A stretch of DNA of 64,000 nucleotides from Rugosimonospora acidiphila (lineage in GTDB: Bacteria; Actinomycetota; Actinomycetes; Mycobacteriales; Micromonosporaceae), in assembly GCF_039543385.1 (NCBI RefSeq), contig NZ_BAABJQ010000022.1, forward strand, positions 62,001 to 126,000, given 5' to 3'. The position numbers were made by a program, and so were the translations under genes. Shown piece after piece: positions 1 to 8,883 of the stretch. Position 1 is the stretch's first letter. The number at the start of each line of letters is the position of its first letter. A model generated the notes under the pieces. It saw only the letters and a program-made list of their open reading frames with translations. It was not told the origin of the DNA and ran no database searches.

Positions 1-462
1 CCTGGGCCGCAGCGAGATGCCCAGGTGCGCGCTGCGGTTGTGGGTGTCGATGCCCCACAACACCGCCTCGCCGACCAGTTCGCCGCCGCCCTCGGGTTCT
101 CCGCCGCCCTCGGGTTCGCCGCCGCCCTCGGGCGCGGTGTCGGTCTCCGTTCCGGTGTCGGTCTCCGTTCCGGCGTCGGTCTCGCTCGCCGGGCCGCCCT
201 CGCTCGCGGCGCCGCCCCCGCTCGCCGGGCCGGCCTCGGCGCCGGCCGGTTCGCGGGGCAGGAGCACCACGGAGAACGGCGCGGCGCCGGAGGACGCCTC
301 GGCGATCGCGTACGGCGCTCCGGGCGCGGTGGGCGGGATCGGCTGCCACGGCCTCCCGTCCGACCTCGCGTGGGTGAGCACGTCTTCATAGAGTTCGGCG
401 TACAGGATCGGAATGTCGGCCTCGCGCCGGGCGCGCAGTGCCACCTTTTCGCCACGCAGCAT
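1..462 (-). CDS. GNAT-family N-acetyltransferase, 3' part beyond window edge
   Basis: Reads on the minus strand from ATG at 462 and is open through base 1, so only the first 154 residues are visible. The start (MLRGEKVALRARREAD, then LYAELYEDV) is typical of RimJ/RimL-like GNAT acetyltransferases, and the last residues (GIDTHNRSAHLGISLRP) match the GNAT core strand that leads to the acetyl-CoA loop. Between them, residues about 75-130 are an insertion of acidic Gly/Glu/Thr repeats (GTETDT, EPEGGG) that is not part of the fold. It probably acetylates an amine or N-terminus; the substrate cannot be told. The repeat insert resembles the other low-complexity expansions in this window. Confidence 0.8.
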   Translation of the reverse strand, partial: MLRGEKVALRARREADIPILYAELYEDVLTHARSDGRPWQPIPPTAPGAPYAIAEASSGAAPFSVVLLPREPAGAEAGPASGGGAASEGGPASETDAGTETDTGTETDTAPEGGGEPEGGGEPEGGGELVGEAVLWGIDTHNRSAHLGISLRPR

Positions 463-513
463 GGGTAGCGTTCCTACCGGATCAGGCCCGGCCGGATCAA
501 CCGAGATTCCCGG

Positions 514-1467
514 TTATGCGGTTGGGGGCCAGGTCGGACCCACCGGGCCGTAATGGGCGTAAGGGAAGCCGTCCGGATGGTCCACATCGTCGGTACCGCT
601 GCGCCACACTCTCGAGAGCGTGGCCAGGCCGATCAGGGAGACGCCGACCAGCGCGGCGATCGACAGCGTGGTGAACAGGATCGTCTGCGATGCGGTCGAC
701 GACGGCAGGTACCCGACGCGCAGCAGCCGCACCTGCCGATCGCTGCCGGTGAGCAGGAACGTCACCAGCACCGCCAGGTCGTGTGAGCCGTCCCAGAACG
801 CGTGCAGCAGCGACACCCACAGGTAGGCCAGCACCAGCCGGGCGGTCAGCCAGCGCCCCCGGGCCGCCCCGTGGAACAGCACGCCGCCGAGGATCGCCGT
901 CCACAGCCCGTGCCCGACCGGCGCGACGACACTGCGCAGCAGCTCGGTCTGTACCAGGGCGGACAGCGACAGCCCGCGCACGGTCAGCGTGGCGTTGAAC
1001 GCGTACCCGGCGGTCTCGAGCGCGGCGAAGCCGAAGCCGACGGCGGCGCCCAGTACCACTCCGTCGCGCGTGTGCCGCCGGGTCATGTGCCGGGTGATCA
1101 GGAGCAGGGCGACGAGCTTGACCCCCTCCTCGATCAGCCCGACGCCCCCGAACAGCCACGGCGAGGGGTGCAGCAGGTAGGTCTCCAGCAGCGAGGCGGC
1201 CAGGATGCCGAGCACCCCGCCGACCACGAACGCCCGGACCACCAGTTCCGTGGTCACGTGCTCGTCGCGCCATCGTTGCAGCGCCCAGGTGACGAAGGAG
1301 ACCGGCACCAGGAAGCTGCCCAGCAGCACCAGCGTGGGTACCAGCACGGGGTTCCTGGTCAGCAGCGTCACCACGACCGTGGCCAGCCACAGCAGCAGGC
1401 CGACGACGAAGACCCGCTTCCAGTTCCAGGTCGGCCGGGGCTGGATGGGCAGGGCGGGCTGCTGCAC
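514..1467 (-). CDS. PrsW-family intramembrane metalloprotease
   Basis: About 317 residues with at least eight hydrophobic segments. The PrsW signatures are in place: an EEGVKL motif (EExxK) in a membrane helix, HGLWTAI in a later helix and HAFWD near the end, which supply the Glu and His residues expected for the metal site. PrsW proteins cleave membrane-bound anti-sigma factors or similar substrates. The start chosen is GTG at 1467 because an AAGGGGA ribosome site lies about 9 nt upstream; an in-frame GTG at 1500 would add 11 residues. It is divergent from the SDR gene at 1651, and no substrate gene is adjacent. Confidence 0.85.
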   Translation of the reverse strand: MQQPALPIQPRPTWNWKRVFVVGLLLWLATVVVTLLTRNPVLVPTLVLLGSFLVPVSFVTWALQRWRDEHVTTELVVRAFVVGGVLGILAASLLETYLLHPSPWLFGGVGLIEEGVKLVALLLITRHMTRRHTRDGVVLGAAVGFGFAALETAGYAFNATLTVRGLSLSALVQTELLRSVVAPVGHGLWTAILGGVLFHGAARGRWLTARLVLAYLWVSLLHAFWDGSHDLAVLVTFLLTGSDRQVRLLRVGYLPSSTASQTILFTTLSIAALVGVSLIGLATLSRVWRSGTDDVDHPDGFPYAHYGPVGPTWPPTA

Positions 1468-1650
1468 GCGGTTGGTCCCCTTCGTGACGCGAGCGGGCAC
1501 TACCCGGCCCGGTTACCCGGCCAGGCGGGCCTCATGCCCCCGGGCCCGCGGGCTTCACCAGGGGCGCCGGTGTCGGTGGTGCGCCCGCCCGGCTTTCCGT
1601 AGGGGGGTGCCCGGCCGGAGGGGCGGTGGGCCGCGGGTTACTGTGCCCGC

Positions 1651-2412
1651 ATGCGGATCAACGACCGCGTTGCCCTGGTCACCGGCGCGTCCTCGGGAAT
1701 CGGCCGGGCCACCGCGATCCGGCTGGCCCAACTCGGCGCGCGGGTCATCCTGCACGGCCGGGACGAGCAGGCGCTGGCCAGCCTCGCCGAGAGCGTGGAC
1801 GGGGTGGTGCTGCGGGGGGAGCTGGCGGCGGCGCCGGAGCAGGTCGAGCGGATCGCGCGGGAGGCCGTCCAGGCGTACGGCCGGGTCGACATTCTGATCA
1901 ACAATGCGGGCGCCGGCTGGGCCGGCCCGTTCGGCGAAATGACCGGCGAGGACCTGGAGCGGCTGGTATCGGTGAACCTCTCCGCGCCGCTGCGGCTGAC
2001 CCGCGCCCTGCTGCCCGGCATGCTGGAGCGCGGCGCCGGTTACCTCATGTTCGTCACGTCGATCGCCGGCCGTACCGGGGTGGCCGGCGAAGCGGTGTAC
2101 TCGGCGACAAAGTCCGGCCTGGACGCCTTCGCCGAGAGCCTGCGCTTCGAGCTGCGGGGCAGCGGCGTCGGGGTCGGGGTGCTGGTGCCGGGCGTGGTGG
2201 ACACCCGGTTCTTCGATCGCCGCGGCCAGCCGTACCAGCGCCAGCGGCCCCGTCCGCTGCCGCCCGGGCCGGTCGCCGAGGCGATGGTGCGGGCGATCGT
2301 CGCCGGCCGGGCCGAGGCGTACGCGCCCCGCTGGCTGCGGCTGCCGGTGGCGGTGCGCGGCGCGCTGCCCGGCGTGTACCGGGGACTCGCCGGCCGGTTC
2401 GGCGGTAGCTGA
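1651..2412 (+). CDS. SDR-family NAD(P)-dependent oxidoreductase
   Basis: 253 residues, the usual length of a classical short-chain dehydrogenase. The cofactor motif TGASSGIG is at residues 11-18, NNAG at 84-87, the catalytic Ser at about 137 and the YxxxK pair at Y150/K154. The Arg after the glycine motif region and the overall pattern suit NADP(H), but the substrate is unknown. No operon partner on the same strand is close; the next gene begins 258 bp later, beyond a tandem repeat array that starts inside the stop codon of this gene. Confidence 0.9.
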   Translation: MRINDRVALVTGASSGIGRATAIRLAQLGARVILHGRDEQALASLAESVDGVVLRGELAAAPEQVERIAREAVQAYGRVDILINNAGAGWAGPFGEMTGEDLERLVSVNLSAPLRLTRALLPGMLERGAGYLMFVTSIAGRTGVAGEAVYSATKSGLDAFAESLRFELRGSGVGVGVLVPGVVDTRFFDRRGQPYQRQRPRPLPPGPVAEAMVRAIVAGRAEAYAPRWLRLPVAVRGALPGVYRGLAGRFGGS

Positions 2413-2542
2413 GCCGGCCTCCGGCGGTAGTCGAGCCGGCCTCCGGCGGCAGCCGAGCCGGCCTCCGGCGGTAGTCGAGCCGGCCTCCGGCGGCAGCCGA
2501 GCCGGCCTCCGGCGGTAGTCGAGCCGGCCTTCGGAGGGAGCC
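2411..2542. repeat. 22-bp tandem repeat, six copies, directly after the SDR stop
   Basis: Six contiguous 22-bp units begin at 2411, 2433, 2455, 2477, 2499 and 2521, each starting GAGCCGGCCT. Units alternate between endings GGTAGTC and GGCAGCC, so the higher-order period is 44 bp; the last unit has diverged. The last bases of the SDR reading frame (CGGCGGTAGC) match the unit, so the array seems to have grown from the gene's 3' end. There are no spacers, so it is not a CRISPR array. Confidence 0.95.
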
Positions 2543-2670
2543 CGGGGCGGCCGCCGGCGCGGATCTCCGCCGCTCGGGTGAGCGGAGGCGGGCTCGGCCT
2601 GACGGCGGCGAGCTCGATCGCCGTGTGAGACGATCGATGCGTCCGGTCATCTAGCCTCCCGGGAACCGTC

Positions 2671-3621
2671 GTGCCTCTCGCTGTCGGCCTCGGCCTCCTG
2701 GCGGCGTTCCTCTTCGCCGCGTCGGCATCGCTGCAGCAGCATGCCGCGCACGGGGCCGAGTACGCGCCGCAGTCGCAGCGCGGTCGGCGCGGCCGGCCGG
2801 CGGTGATCCTCTCCCTGCTGCGCCTCGTCCGGTCGCTGGTCCGCAACCGGCTGTGGCTGTTCGGTTGGACGACCAACCTGGTCGGCTTCCTGATCCAGGC
2901 CGCCGCGCTGCATTTCGGCTCGGTGGCGCTGGTCCAGCCGCTGCTGGTGACCCAGTTGTTCTTCGCGCTGCCGATGGCCTCGGCCTGGTGCCGGCGCTGG
3001 CCGCAGCGGCGGGACTGGCTCGCGGCCCTGGCCATCTGTGGCGGCCTGGTGGTGTTTCTGGCCGTCCGGGGGGTGGCGCCATCGCAAGGTGCGCCCGACC
3101 GCCGGCTGGTCCTGGTGTCCGGCTTCACCCTCTTGATCATCATTGGCCTGCTGATGCTGGCCTCGACCGGACGCCGCCCGCCGGTGCACGCGACCGTGAT
3201 CGCGGTGGCGGCCGGGCTGTGCTTCGCGTTCAGTGCCGTGTTGATGAAGTTGACCACCGACGATCTCATTCACCGGGGCGTCGGCGCGACTGCCCGGGAC
3301 TGGCCTGGGTATGGGTTAGCCGTGTCCACCTTGACCGGGTTGGTCCTTGAACAGGGTGCCTTCGCCGCGGGCTCGCTGCCGGCGGCGGTGGCCGCGATGA
3401 CGATTACCAACCCTCTGGCCAGCTATGTGCTGGGGGTGCTAGCGTTCCACGTCACGCTGCCGACCAGTCCCGGCGCAGTGGCCGGGCTGGCCGGAGCGGG
3501 AGTCCTGCTCTTCGTCGGTGCGGTGGGGTTGGCACACTCGCCGATTGTCCGTCCCGGCGGGTCCAGGGATCCTGGTCATACCTCGGGGGTAGCCAACCCC
3601 TCGCCGCAGTCCTCTTGCTGA
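2671..3621 (+). CDS. DMT-superfamily (EamA/NIPA-like) membrane transporter
   Basis: 316 residues with about nine or ten hydrophobic helices and almost no soluble domain. The N-terminus (LGLLAAFLFAASASLQQHAA) and the pattern of paired helices are those of the DMT family that includes EamA exporters and NIPA-like proteins; the substrate cannot be inferred. GTG at 2671 has GGGAA six bases upstream. The next gene on the same strand starts 31 bp after the stop and may be co-transcribed. Confidence 0.75.
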   Translation: MPLAVGLGLLAAFLFAASASLQQHAAHGAEYAPQSQRGRRGRPAVILSLLRLVRSLVRNRLWLFGWTTNLVGFLIQAAALHFGSVALVQPLLVTQLFFALPMASAWCRRWPQRRDWLAALAICGGLVVFLAVRGVAPSQGAPDRRLVLVSGFTLLIIIGLLMLASTGRRPPVHATVIAVAAGLCFAFSAVLMKLTTDDLIHRGVGATARDWPGYGLAVSTLTGLVLEQGAFAAGSLPAAVAAMTITNPLASYVLGVLAFHVTLPTSPGAVAGLAGAGVLLFVGAVGLAHSPIVRPGGSRDPGHTSGVANPSPQSSC

Positions 3622-3652
3622 AATCGCCCGACGACCTCATCCAGGACGAGTT

Positions 3653-4348
3653 ATGGCATCCGCTCTACCCGCACGTCGCAGGCTGGCCGCCGAGGAGCCT
3701 GAGGTCGTCATCGAGCTTGGCGCCCTGCGGCCGGCGCTCCTGCGGGCCGGCCGGATGTTCCTGGAGACCGCGGCCATTCCGACGTTCCTGCTGTTCATCC
3801 TGCTGCACGCGGTCGGGCTCGTGGCCGGCCTGGTCGCCGTGCTGGGCTGGTGCGTGCTGACCGTCAGCGTCCGGTGGTTCCTCGGGCACCGGCTGCCCGG
3901 CACGCTGGTGCTGTGCGCCGGCCTGCTGTGTGCCCGCGCCGGCGTGGCCTTGGTCCTGTCCAGTGCCCTGATATATCTGCTGCAGCCGGTGGCCGGCTCG
4001 ATCGTGATGGCCACCCTGTTCCTCGGCAGCGCCGCGTTCGGCCGGCCGATCACCATCAGGCTGGCCCGCGACTTCGTCGCGCTTCCGGCACAGATGTTCC
4101 ACCACCCCGGGGTGCGCCGGATGTTCACCCAGGTGGCCCTGTTGTGGGGAATCGGCCGGCTGGTCGACGCCGGCATGAGCCTGGGCTTCCTGCACTGGAG
4201 CCTGGACGCCGGGCTGCTGTCCCGGGGCGTGTTCAGCGGCCTGCTGACCGCCACCATGATTGTCATCTGTGCCGGCTGGGGCTGGCGCTGCCTGCGCCGC
4301 ATGCCTGGAATTACGTTACGCCTGCGCGCACCGTTGTCCACCGCCTAA
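3653..4348 (+). CDS. Integral membrane protein, VC0807-like
   Basis: 231 residues with five or six hydrophobic segments. The layout (N-terminal cytosolic stretch, helix pairs, a conserved FGRPITIRLARDF-type loop, then a final helix pair) is that of VC0807-like membrane proteins, for which no firm function is known. It follows the DMT gene by 31 bp and precedes the PAP2 fusion by 75 bp, so the three may form a loose membrane/lipid group. The family call rests on pattern recognition only. Confidence 0.6.
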   Translation: MASALPARRRLAAEEPEVVIELGALRPALLRAGRMFLETAAIPTFLLFILLHAVGLVAGLVAVLGWCVLTVSVRWFLGHRLPGTLVLCAGLLCARAGVALVLSSALIYLLQPVAGSIVMATLFLGSAAFGRPITIRLARDFVALPAQMFHHPGVRRMFTQVALLWGIGRLVDAGMSLGFLHWSLDAGLLSRGVFSGLLTATMIVICAGWGWRCLRRMPGITLRLRAPLSTA

Positions 4349-4423
4349 GCTGAGGATCACATACTGGCCAATAATGGCGTGCCGGTCGGGTCCGGGCGCC
4401 TATTCGCGTGCTACAAGAACTAA

Positions 4424-6523
4424 ATGACCTCTGCCGCAGTCGATTCCGGCCGCCAGGCCAGCCCCGAGGGAGTCGACCAGGGAGATCCGTCCGCCCACCG
4501 CCCGCCGATCTGGCGAGAGCTGATCGTCTTCCTGGCCATCTTCGCGGTGTACAGCGTGGTGGCCAGCCTGGACTGGGACAGCCGGCGGGCCGCGGCCGAC
4601 CGGCACGGGCGCCAGATCTACAGCCTGGAACGGCTCCTGCACCTGGACATCGAGCCGGCGCTCAACAACTGGCTGACGCCGCATCACCTGTTGCGGATCG
4701 CGTTCAACTACGAGTACGCGGCGACCTACATCCTCAGCGCCCTGGCCCTGCTCGTCTGGCTGTACGTGCGGCGCCCGGCGACGTACCGGTGGGCCCGCAA
4801 CTCGTTCGTGGTGCTCAACGCGCTGGCCCTGATCTGCTTCGGGCTCTACCCGGCCGCGCCGCCCCGGCTGCTGTCCAACCTGGGCTTCGTCGACACGGTG
4901 CGCAGCGGGCACACCTGGGGCTCCTGGGGATCCTCGCTGGTCGGGCACGCCAACCAACTGGCCGCCATGCCGTCCCTGCACATCGCCTGGGCGGTCTGGG
5001 TGACCGTGGTGCTGGCCGCCATCATCGGGGCCCACTGGGTGCAGGTGCTCAGCACCTTCCACGTGCTGCTCACCGCCCTGGTGATCCTGGCCACCGCCAA
5101 CCACTACCTGCTCGACGCGATCGGCGGGTGCCTCCTGGTCTGGCTGGCGATGGTCCTGGTCGGCGTGTTCCAGGACCGGCCCGGCCGCTCCGACGGGGTA
5201 CGGGTGCCGGCGGCCGACTCGTTCTTCCTGCACGTCGAGTCGCCCATCGCCGCCCAGCACGTTGGCGGCCTGGTGATGCTCGCCGGGGTCGGGCCGGCCG
5301 GCACCAGCCCGGCGGAGTACCGCGACGGGCTGCGCGCGGTGATCCAGGCCAACCTGTGGCGGCTGCCCCGGTTCCGCCAGCGGCTGTCCTCGCTGTCGCG
5401 CTGGCGGCGCCCGCGCTGGCAGCCCCAGCCGGAGCTGGACTGGGACTGGCACGTCCCGCTGTTCGACGTCTCCGGCCCGGACGGGCAGCCGGGCGGCATC
5501 GAGGCACTGCACCGGTTCGTCGCCGAGGCCGAGTCCACCGCGCTGCCCAGGGACCGGCCGATGTGGCGGTTCATGGTGGTCGGCGGGGTCGAGGCGGAGC
5601 AGTCCGCGGCCGTCCTGGTGATGCACCACGTGGTCGCCGACGGCATCGGCACCGTGGCCCAGGCGATGAACCTGCTGGAGCCGCAGCTGCCGGACGGCCC
5701 GCTCGGTCTCACCCGGCGACCTGGCCCGCTGCGCGCCGCGCTGGGCGTCACGGTCGGCTTGGCGCAGCTGGCCACCGACGGCGGGTCGCGGGACCGGCTG
5801 CCCACCGGCGGCACCTCCGCCCGCCGGTTCGGCACGGTCGCGCTGCCGCTGTCCACGGTGCGGGCGGTCGCCCGCAAGCACGGCACCCGGGTCAGCGACG
5901 TGCTGCTGTCCGGCGTCGCCGGGGCGCTGCGTCGGGTGTGGTCGGCGCCCGGCGACTCCTCGCCCCGGCTGCGGGTGGCGGTGCCGCTGATGGTGCGGGA
6001 GCCGGGCAACTCCAGCGAGGGCAACGTCACCGCCGCAGTGATGATGGACGTGCCGCTCGGGCCCATGGCCGAACCGGAGCGGCTGGCCGACGTCGCGCGG
6101 CGCAGCCGGCGGCTGCACACCGGTACCCGGGCGCTGGCCTCCCGGTTTGTCATGCGGACCCTGGGCCAGCTGCTCCCGCAGCCGCTGCACGCCTGGTTCG
6201 CCCGTACGGTCTACGGCGCCCGGTTCTTCCAGGCGATCGTGTCGAACATGCCCGGCCCGAACCAGCCGTTCCGGATGGCGGGCGCGCCCATGGCCGCCGT
6301 GTACCCGATCCTGCCGCTGGCGCCCAGGGCTCCGCTCGCGATCGGCGCCCTGGGCTGGGACGGCATGCTGTACCTCGGGATCAGCGCCGACCCGGCGCTG
6401 GTGGACGACGCCGACCTGCTCGGGGAGGCGGTCCGGGCGGTCGTCGAGGACCTGAGCGAGGCGACGGTGCAGCGGTCAGCGCCGCCAGGTGCCCACCTGA
6501 CCTCCTCCGGCCACACCGGCTGA
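4424..6523 (+). CDS. Bifunctional PAP2-type phosphatase / WS-DGAT-like acyltransferase
   Basis: 699 residues with two domains. Residues about 30-250 are a multi-helix PAP2-type membrane domain with AMPSLHIAWA (181-190) and the later NHYLLDAIGG His/Asp (227/231), as in inositol-phosphoryl-ceramide-synthase-like phosphatases. Residues about 265-690 are a wax-ester-synthase/diacylglycerol-acyltransferase domain with the catalytic HHxxxDG at 401-407. The pairing suggests phosphatidate dephosphorylation coupled to acylation of the product (storage lipid or wax ester), which is inference. The last 48 bp overlap the convergent PucR-type gene. The ribosome site is weak. Confidence 0.85.
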   Translation: MTSAAVDSGRQASPEGVDQGDPSAHRPPIWRELIVFLAIFAVYSVVASLDWDSRRAAADRHGRQIYSLERLLHLDIEPALNNWLTPHHLLRIAFNYEYAATYILSALALLVWLYVRRPATYRWARNSFVVLNALALICFGLYPAAPPRLLSNLGFVDTVRSGHTWGSWGSSLVGHANQLAAMPSLHIAWAVWVTVVLAAIIGAHWVQVLSTFHVLLTALVILATANHYLLDAIGGCLLVWLAMVLVGVFQDRPGRSDGVRVPAADSFFLHVESPIAAQHVGGLVMLAGVGPAGTSPAEYRDGLRAVIQANLWRLPRFRQRLSSLSRWRRPRWQPQPELDWDWHVPLFDVSGPDGQPGGIEALHRFVAEAESTALPRDRPMWRFMVVGGVEAEQSAAVLVMHHVVADGIGTVAQAMNLLEPQLPDGPLGLTRRPGPLRAALGVTVGLAQLATDGGSRDRLPTGGTSARRFGTVALPLSTVRAVARKHGTRVSDVLLSGVAGALRRVWSAPGDSSPRLRVAVPLMVREPGNSSEGNVTAAVMMDVPLGPMAEPERLADVARRSRRLHTGTRALASRFVMRTLGQLLPQPLHAWFARTVYGARFFQAIVSNMPGPNQPFRMAGAPMAAVYPILPLAPRAPLAIGALGWDGMLYLGISADPALVDDADLLGEAVRAVVEDLSEATVQRSAPPGAHLTSSGHTG

Positions 6524-7825
6524 GCCGGCGGCCTGGGTCGGCGGCTGGTGGCGCGCCGGCGTCTCGGGCGCGGCCCCGCTCGGGATGACCGGGCACCAGG
6601 CCAGGGCCAGGGTCAATTTGGCCCTGGCGGACGGGTCGTCCAGCGCGGCCCCGAACAGGTCGTGGAGCTGGCCCATCCGGTAACGCACCGTCTGGGGGTG
6701 GATGTGAAGATCGGCGGCGATGGCCTGACGGTCGCCCAGATGCCGCAGCCAGGAGGCCAGCGTGTCGGTCAGCCGCTGGTTGACCGTCGCGGACAGCCCG
6801 GCCAGCGGAGCCAGCGCCTGCTCGCGCAGCGCGGTCAGCAGCCGGGGATCCCGGTGCACGATGATCGCGTCCAGGTGCTCGGCGACGAACACCGGGTCCT
6901 CCTCCAGCACCCCGGAGCGCTGCAGCGTCGCGGCCACCTCGGCGATGCGCACGCTGGAGGGCAGATGCTCCAGCGGAACGGGGTGACCGATCACCGCGCC
7001 CGCCCCGCGCAGCGCGGTGGCCAGCCGCTGGCGCCGGCCCGGCCGGACCGGGTCGGGGACGATGGCGCCGATCAGCGCGCGCCTGCGGATCAGCAGGCAG
7101 GAGCTGTCCAGCCGGGACAGCACGGACTGGCCCACCAGGTTCTCCGGGTCGATCAGGATCACCGCCACGTCACGGGGCAGCGGCCAGCCCACCCGGCCGG
7201 CGGCGGCCCGCACGGCGGCGCTGTCGGAGCGGTCGGACAGCAGCAGGTCGACCAGCTCGTCGCGCAGCCGCTCGCGGGTGACCGCCGCCTCGGACTGCTC
7301 CAGCACGAAGCCCCGGGCCGAGGCGGAGGAGAGCTGGTCGATGAAGACGAACACCGCCTCCGCGAGCGCGGCCAGGGCCTCCGGCGCGACCGCGATCTCC
7401 AGCGCGGTGCTGGACACGTGGTGCCAGGCGACCCGGGCGCCGACCTGGTAGGCCGACAGCAGAGTGGTCAGGTCGCGACCCTCCCGCCACTGGATGCGCC
7501 CGATCTCCTCGAACAGGGCCACCTGGGCGCCCGCCTCCGGTCCGGCGTCCTCCGCCGGCTGGGTGAGGCCCTGCTCGGCGATCTCCACCAGCCAGTGCAT
7601 GAACGCCTCGGCGGCGACCGCGACCTCGTCCTGCTCGTCGGCGAGGAAGCGCGCGTAGTCGGGCCACTCCTCGGTGAGTAGCTCGCGGACCTCGCCCAGC
7701 AGGCGGGGCAGCCGCTCCACCAGGGCCGGGACCAGCTTGCTCAGGCCGACGTCGGTGGCCGGATCCGCCACGCCCGCAGCGACGCCACCGCCCGCCGCCG
7801 GGTCGTCGCTGTCTGTGCTCACCAC
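6476..7825 (-). CDS. PucR/CdaR-type transcriptional regulator with C-terminal HTH
   Basis: About 449 residues. The C-terminal 60 residues contain the PucR/CdaR helix-turn-helix (LAADLHIHPQTVRYRMGQLH with the preceding DTLASWL); the middle is a GGDEF-like regulatory region and the N-terminus is an RsbRD-type helical domain (EEWPDYARFL, YQVGARVAWHHV). Start GTG 7825 is chosen because AGGAA lies six bases upstream; GTG 7846 and GTG 7888 are in frame, but 7888 lies inside an inverted repeat. It is divergent from the hopanoid operon and is the obvious candidate local regulator, which is inference. Confidence 0.8.
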   Translation of the reverse strand: MVSTDSDDPAAGGGVAAGVADPATDVGLSKLVPALVERLPRLLGEVRELLTEEWPDYARFLADEQDEVAVAAEAFMHWLVEIAEQGLTQPAEDAGPEAGAQVALFEEIGRIQWREGRDLTTLLSAYQVGARVAWHHVSSTALEIAVAPEALAALAEAVFVFIDQLSSASARGFVLEQSEAAVTRERLRDELVDLLLSDRSDSAAVRAAAGRVGWPLPRDVAVILIDPENLVGQSVLSRLDSSCLLIRRRALIGAIVPDPVRPGRRQRLATALRGAGAVIGHPVPLEHLPSSVRIAEVAATLQRSGVLEEDPVFVAEHLDAIIVHRDPRLLTALREQALAPLAGLSATVNQRLTDTLASWLRHLGDRQAIAADLHIHPQTVRYRMGQLHDLFGAALDDPSARAKLTLALAWCPVIPSGAAPETPARHQPPTQAAGSAGVAGGGQVGTWRR

Positions 7826-7884
7826 GTCATGTTCCTGTGCCTCCACGCCTACTGGTTTACCGCACCCGTGTGACAGGGTTGAAC

Positions 7885-7911
7885 TCACGCGACAGTTTTA
7901 TACGCGCGTGA
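7885..7911. promoter_or_regulatory. Inverted repeat in the PucR/hpnC divergent region
   Basis: The arms TCACGCG (7885-7891) and CGCGTGA (7905-7911) are perfect complements around a 13-base AT-rich spacer containing TTTTATA. It is placed between the divergent PucR-type regulator and hpnC, where an operator for either promoter would sit. No clean sigma-70-like hexamer pair was found. Confidence 0.4.
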
Positions 7912-7980
7912 CAACAATGGCGCAGCAGAATTACTCATTTTGGCGCAGATCTTGAGGCCCGGACGTAGCAGCATCGAATC

Positions 7981-8883
7981 ATGGGGGTAAGGCGGGCCGA
8001 GCTGGCCGCCGAATCGGGCGCGTCGGGGGACGTGGCCCGTTCGGGGGGACCGGCCGATGAATATTTGCGTGGCCGGGAGCAGTCGGAAAACTTCCCGGTC
8101 GCGCTGCGCGTGCTGCCCAAGCGGCTGCGCGTGCACCTGGCCGCGGTCTACGACGTGGCCAGGGTGATCGACGATCTGGGTGACCAGGCCGAGGGCGACC
8201 GGGTCGCGCTGCTGGAGGAGTTCGGCGCGGACCTGGCCGCGGTCTGGCGCGGCGACACGCCGAGAGCCCCGGTGCTGCGCCGGCTGGCGCCCACCGTGCG
8301 GGCCTGCGGGCTGTCCCAGCAGCCGTTCGACAACCTGGTCCTGGCCAACCTGCAGGACCAGCGGGTCAGCGAGTACCAGACCTACCAGGACCTGCTGGGC
8401 TACTGCACGCTGTCGGCCGAGCCGATCGGGCGGATGGTGCTGGAGCTGTTCGGGGTCAGCACGCCGCGGCGCGTCGAGCTGTCCGACCGGATCTGCACCG
8501 CGCTGCAGTTGATCGAGCACTGGCAGGACGTGGCCGAGGATCGCCGGGCCGGGCGGGTCTACCTGCCCCAGGAAGATCTGGACCGCTACCATGTCTCCCC
8601 GGCCGACCTTGACCGGCCGGAGGCGTCCGAGGAGGTGCGGGCGTTGCTCGCGTTCGAGGCGGGGCGGGCCGCCGCGCTGATGAACGAGGGCTTGCCACTG
8701 CTCGGTGAGCTGCGGGGGTGGGCGAGGCTGGCGGTCACCGGCTTCGCGGCCGGCGGCCTGGCCGCGAACGATGGGCTGCGGCGCGCCAAATGGGATGTTA
8801 TGTCGGGTTCTCCGTCGGTGCGACGTTCGGACGTCCTCCGGCACCTCATCGGGTTGTTGATGCGTAGAAGGGTGGCATCGTGA
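7981..8883 (+). CDS. hpnC: Squalene synthase HpnC (hydroxysqualene-forming)
   Basis: 300 residues of the trans-isoprenyl diphosphate synthase (squalene/phytoene) fold. The first Asp-rich motif VIDDLGD is at about 62-68 and the second region LIEHWQDVAEDRRAGRVYLPQ is near 175-195. In the HpnCDE route, HpnC converts presqualene diphosphate to hydroxysqualene. It opens an eight-gene hopanoid operon, and its TGA overlaps the GTG of hpnD (GTGA), implying translational coupling. Confidence 0.93.
   Translation: MGVRRAELAAESGASGDVARSGGPADEYLRGREQSENFPVALRVLPKRLRVHLAAVYDVARVIDDLGDQAEGDRVALLEEFGADLAAVWRGDTPRAPVLRRLAPTVRACGLSQQPFDNLVLANLQDQRVSEYQTYQDLLGYCTLSAEPIGRMVLELFGVSTPRRVELSDRICTALQLIEHWQDVAEDRRAGRVYLPQEDLDRYHVSPADLDRPEASEEVRALLAFEAGRAAALMNEGLPLLGELRGWARLAVTGFAAGGLAANDGLRRAKWDVMSGSPSVRRSDVLRHLIGLLMRRRVAS

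Noticed and set aside
2411..2542. CRISPR array
   Set aside because: Units are contiguous with no unique spacers and no cas genes are in the window. The same applies to 52914-53054.
4400..6190. Long open frame of 596 codons on the minus strand
   Set aside because: It is a mirror of the PAP2/WS-DGAT gene caused by high GC; its composition is Gln/Gly/Arg/Pro-rich with no recognisable domain.
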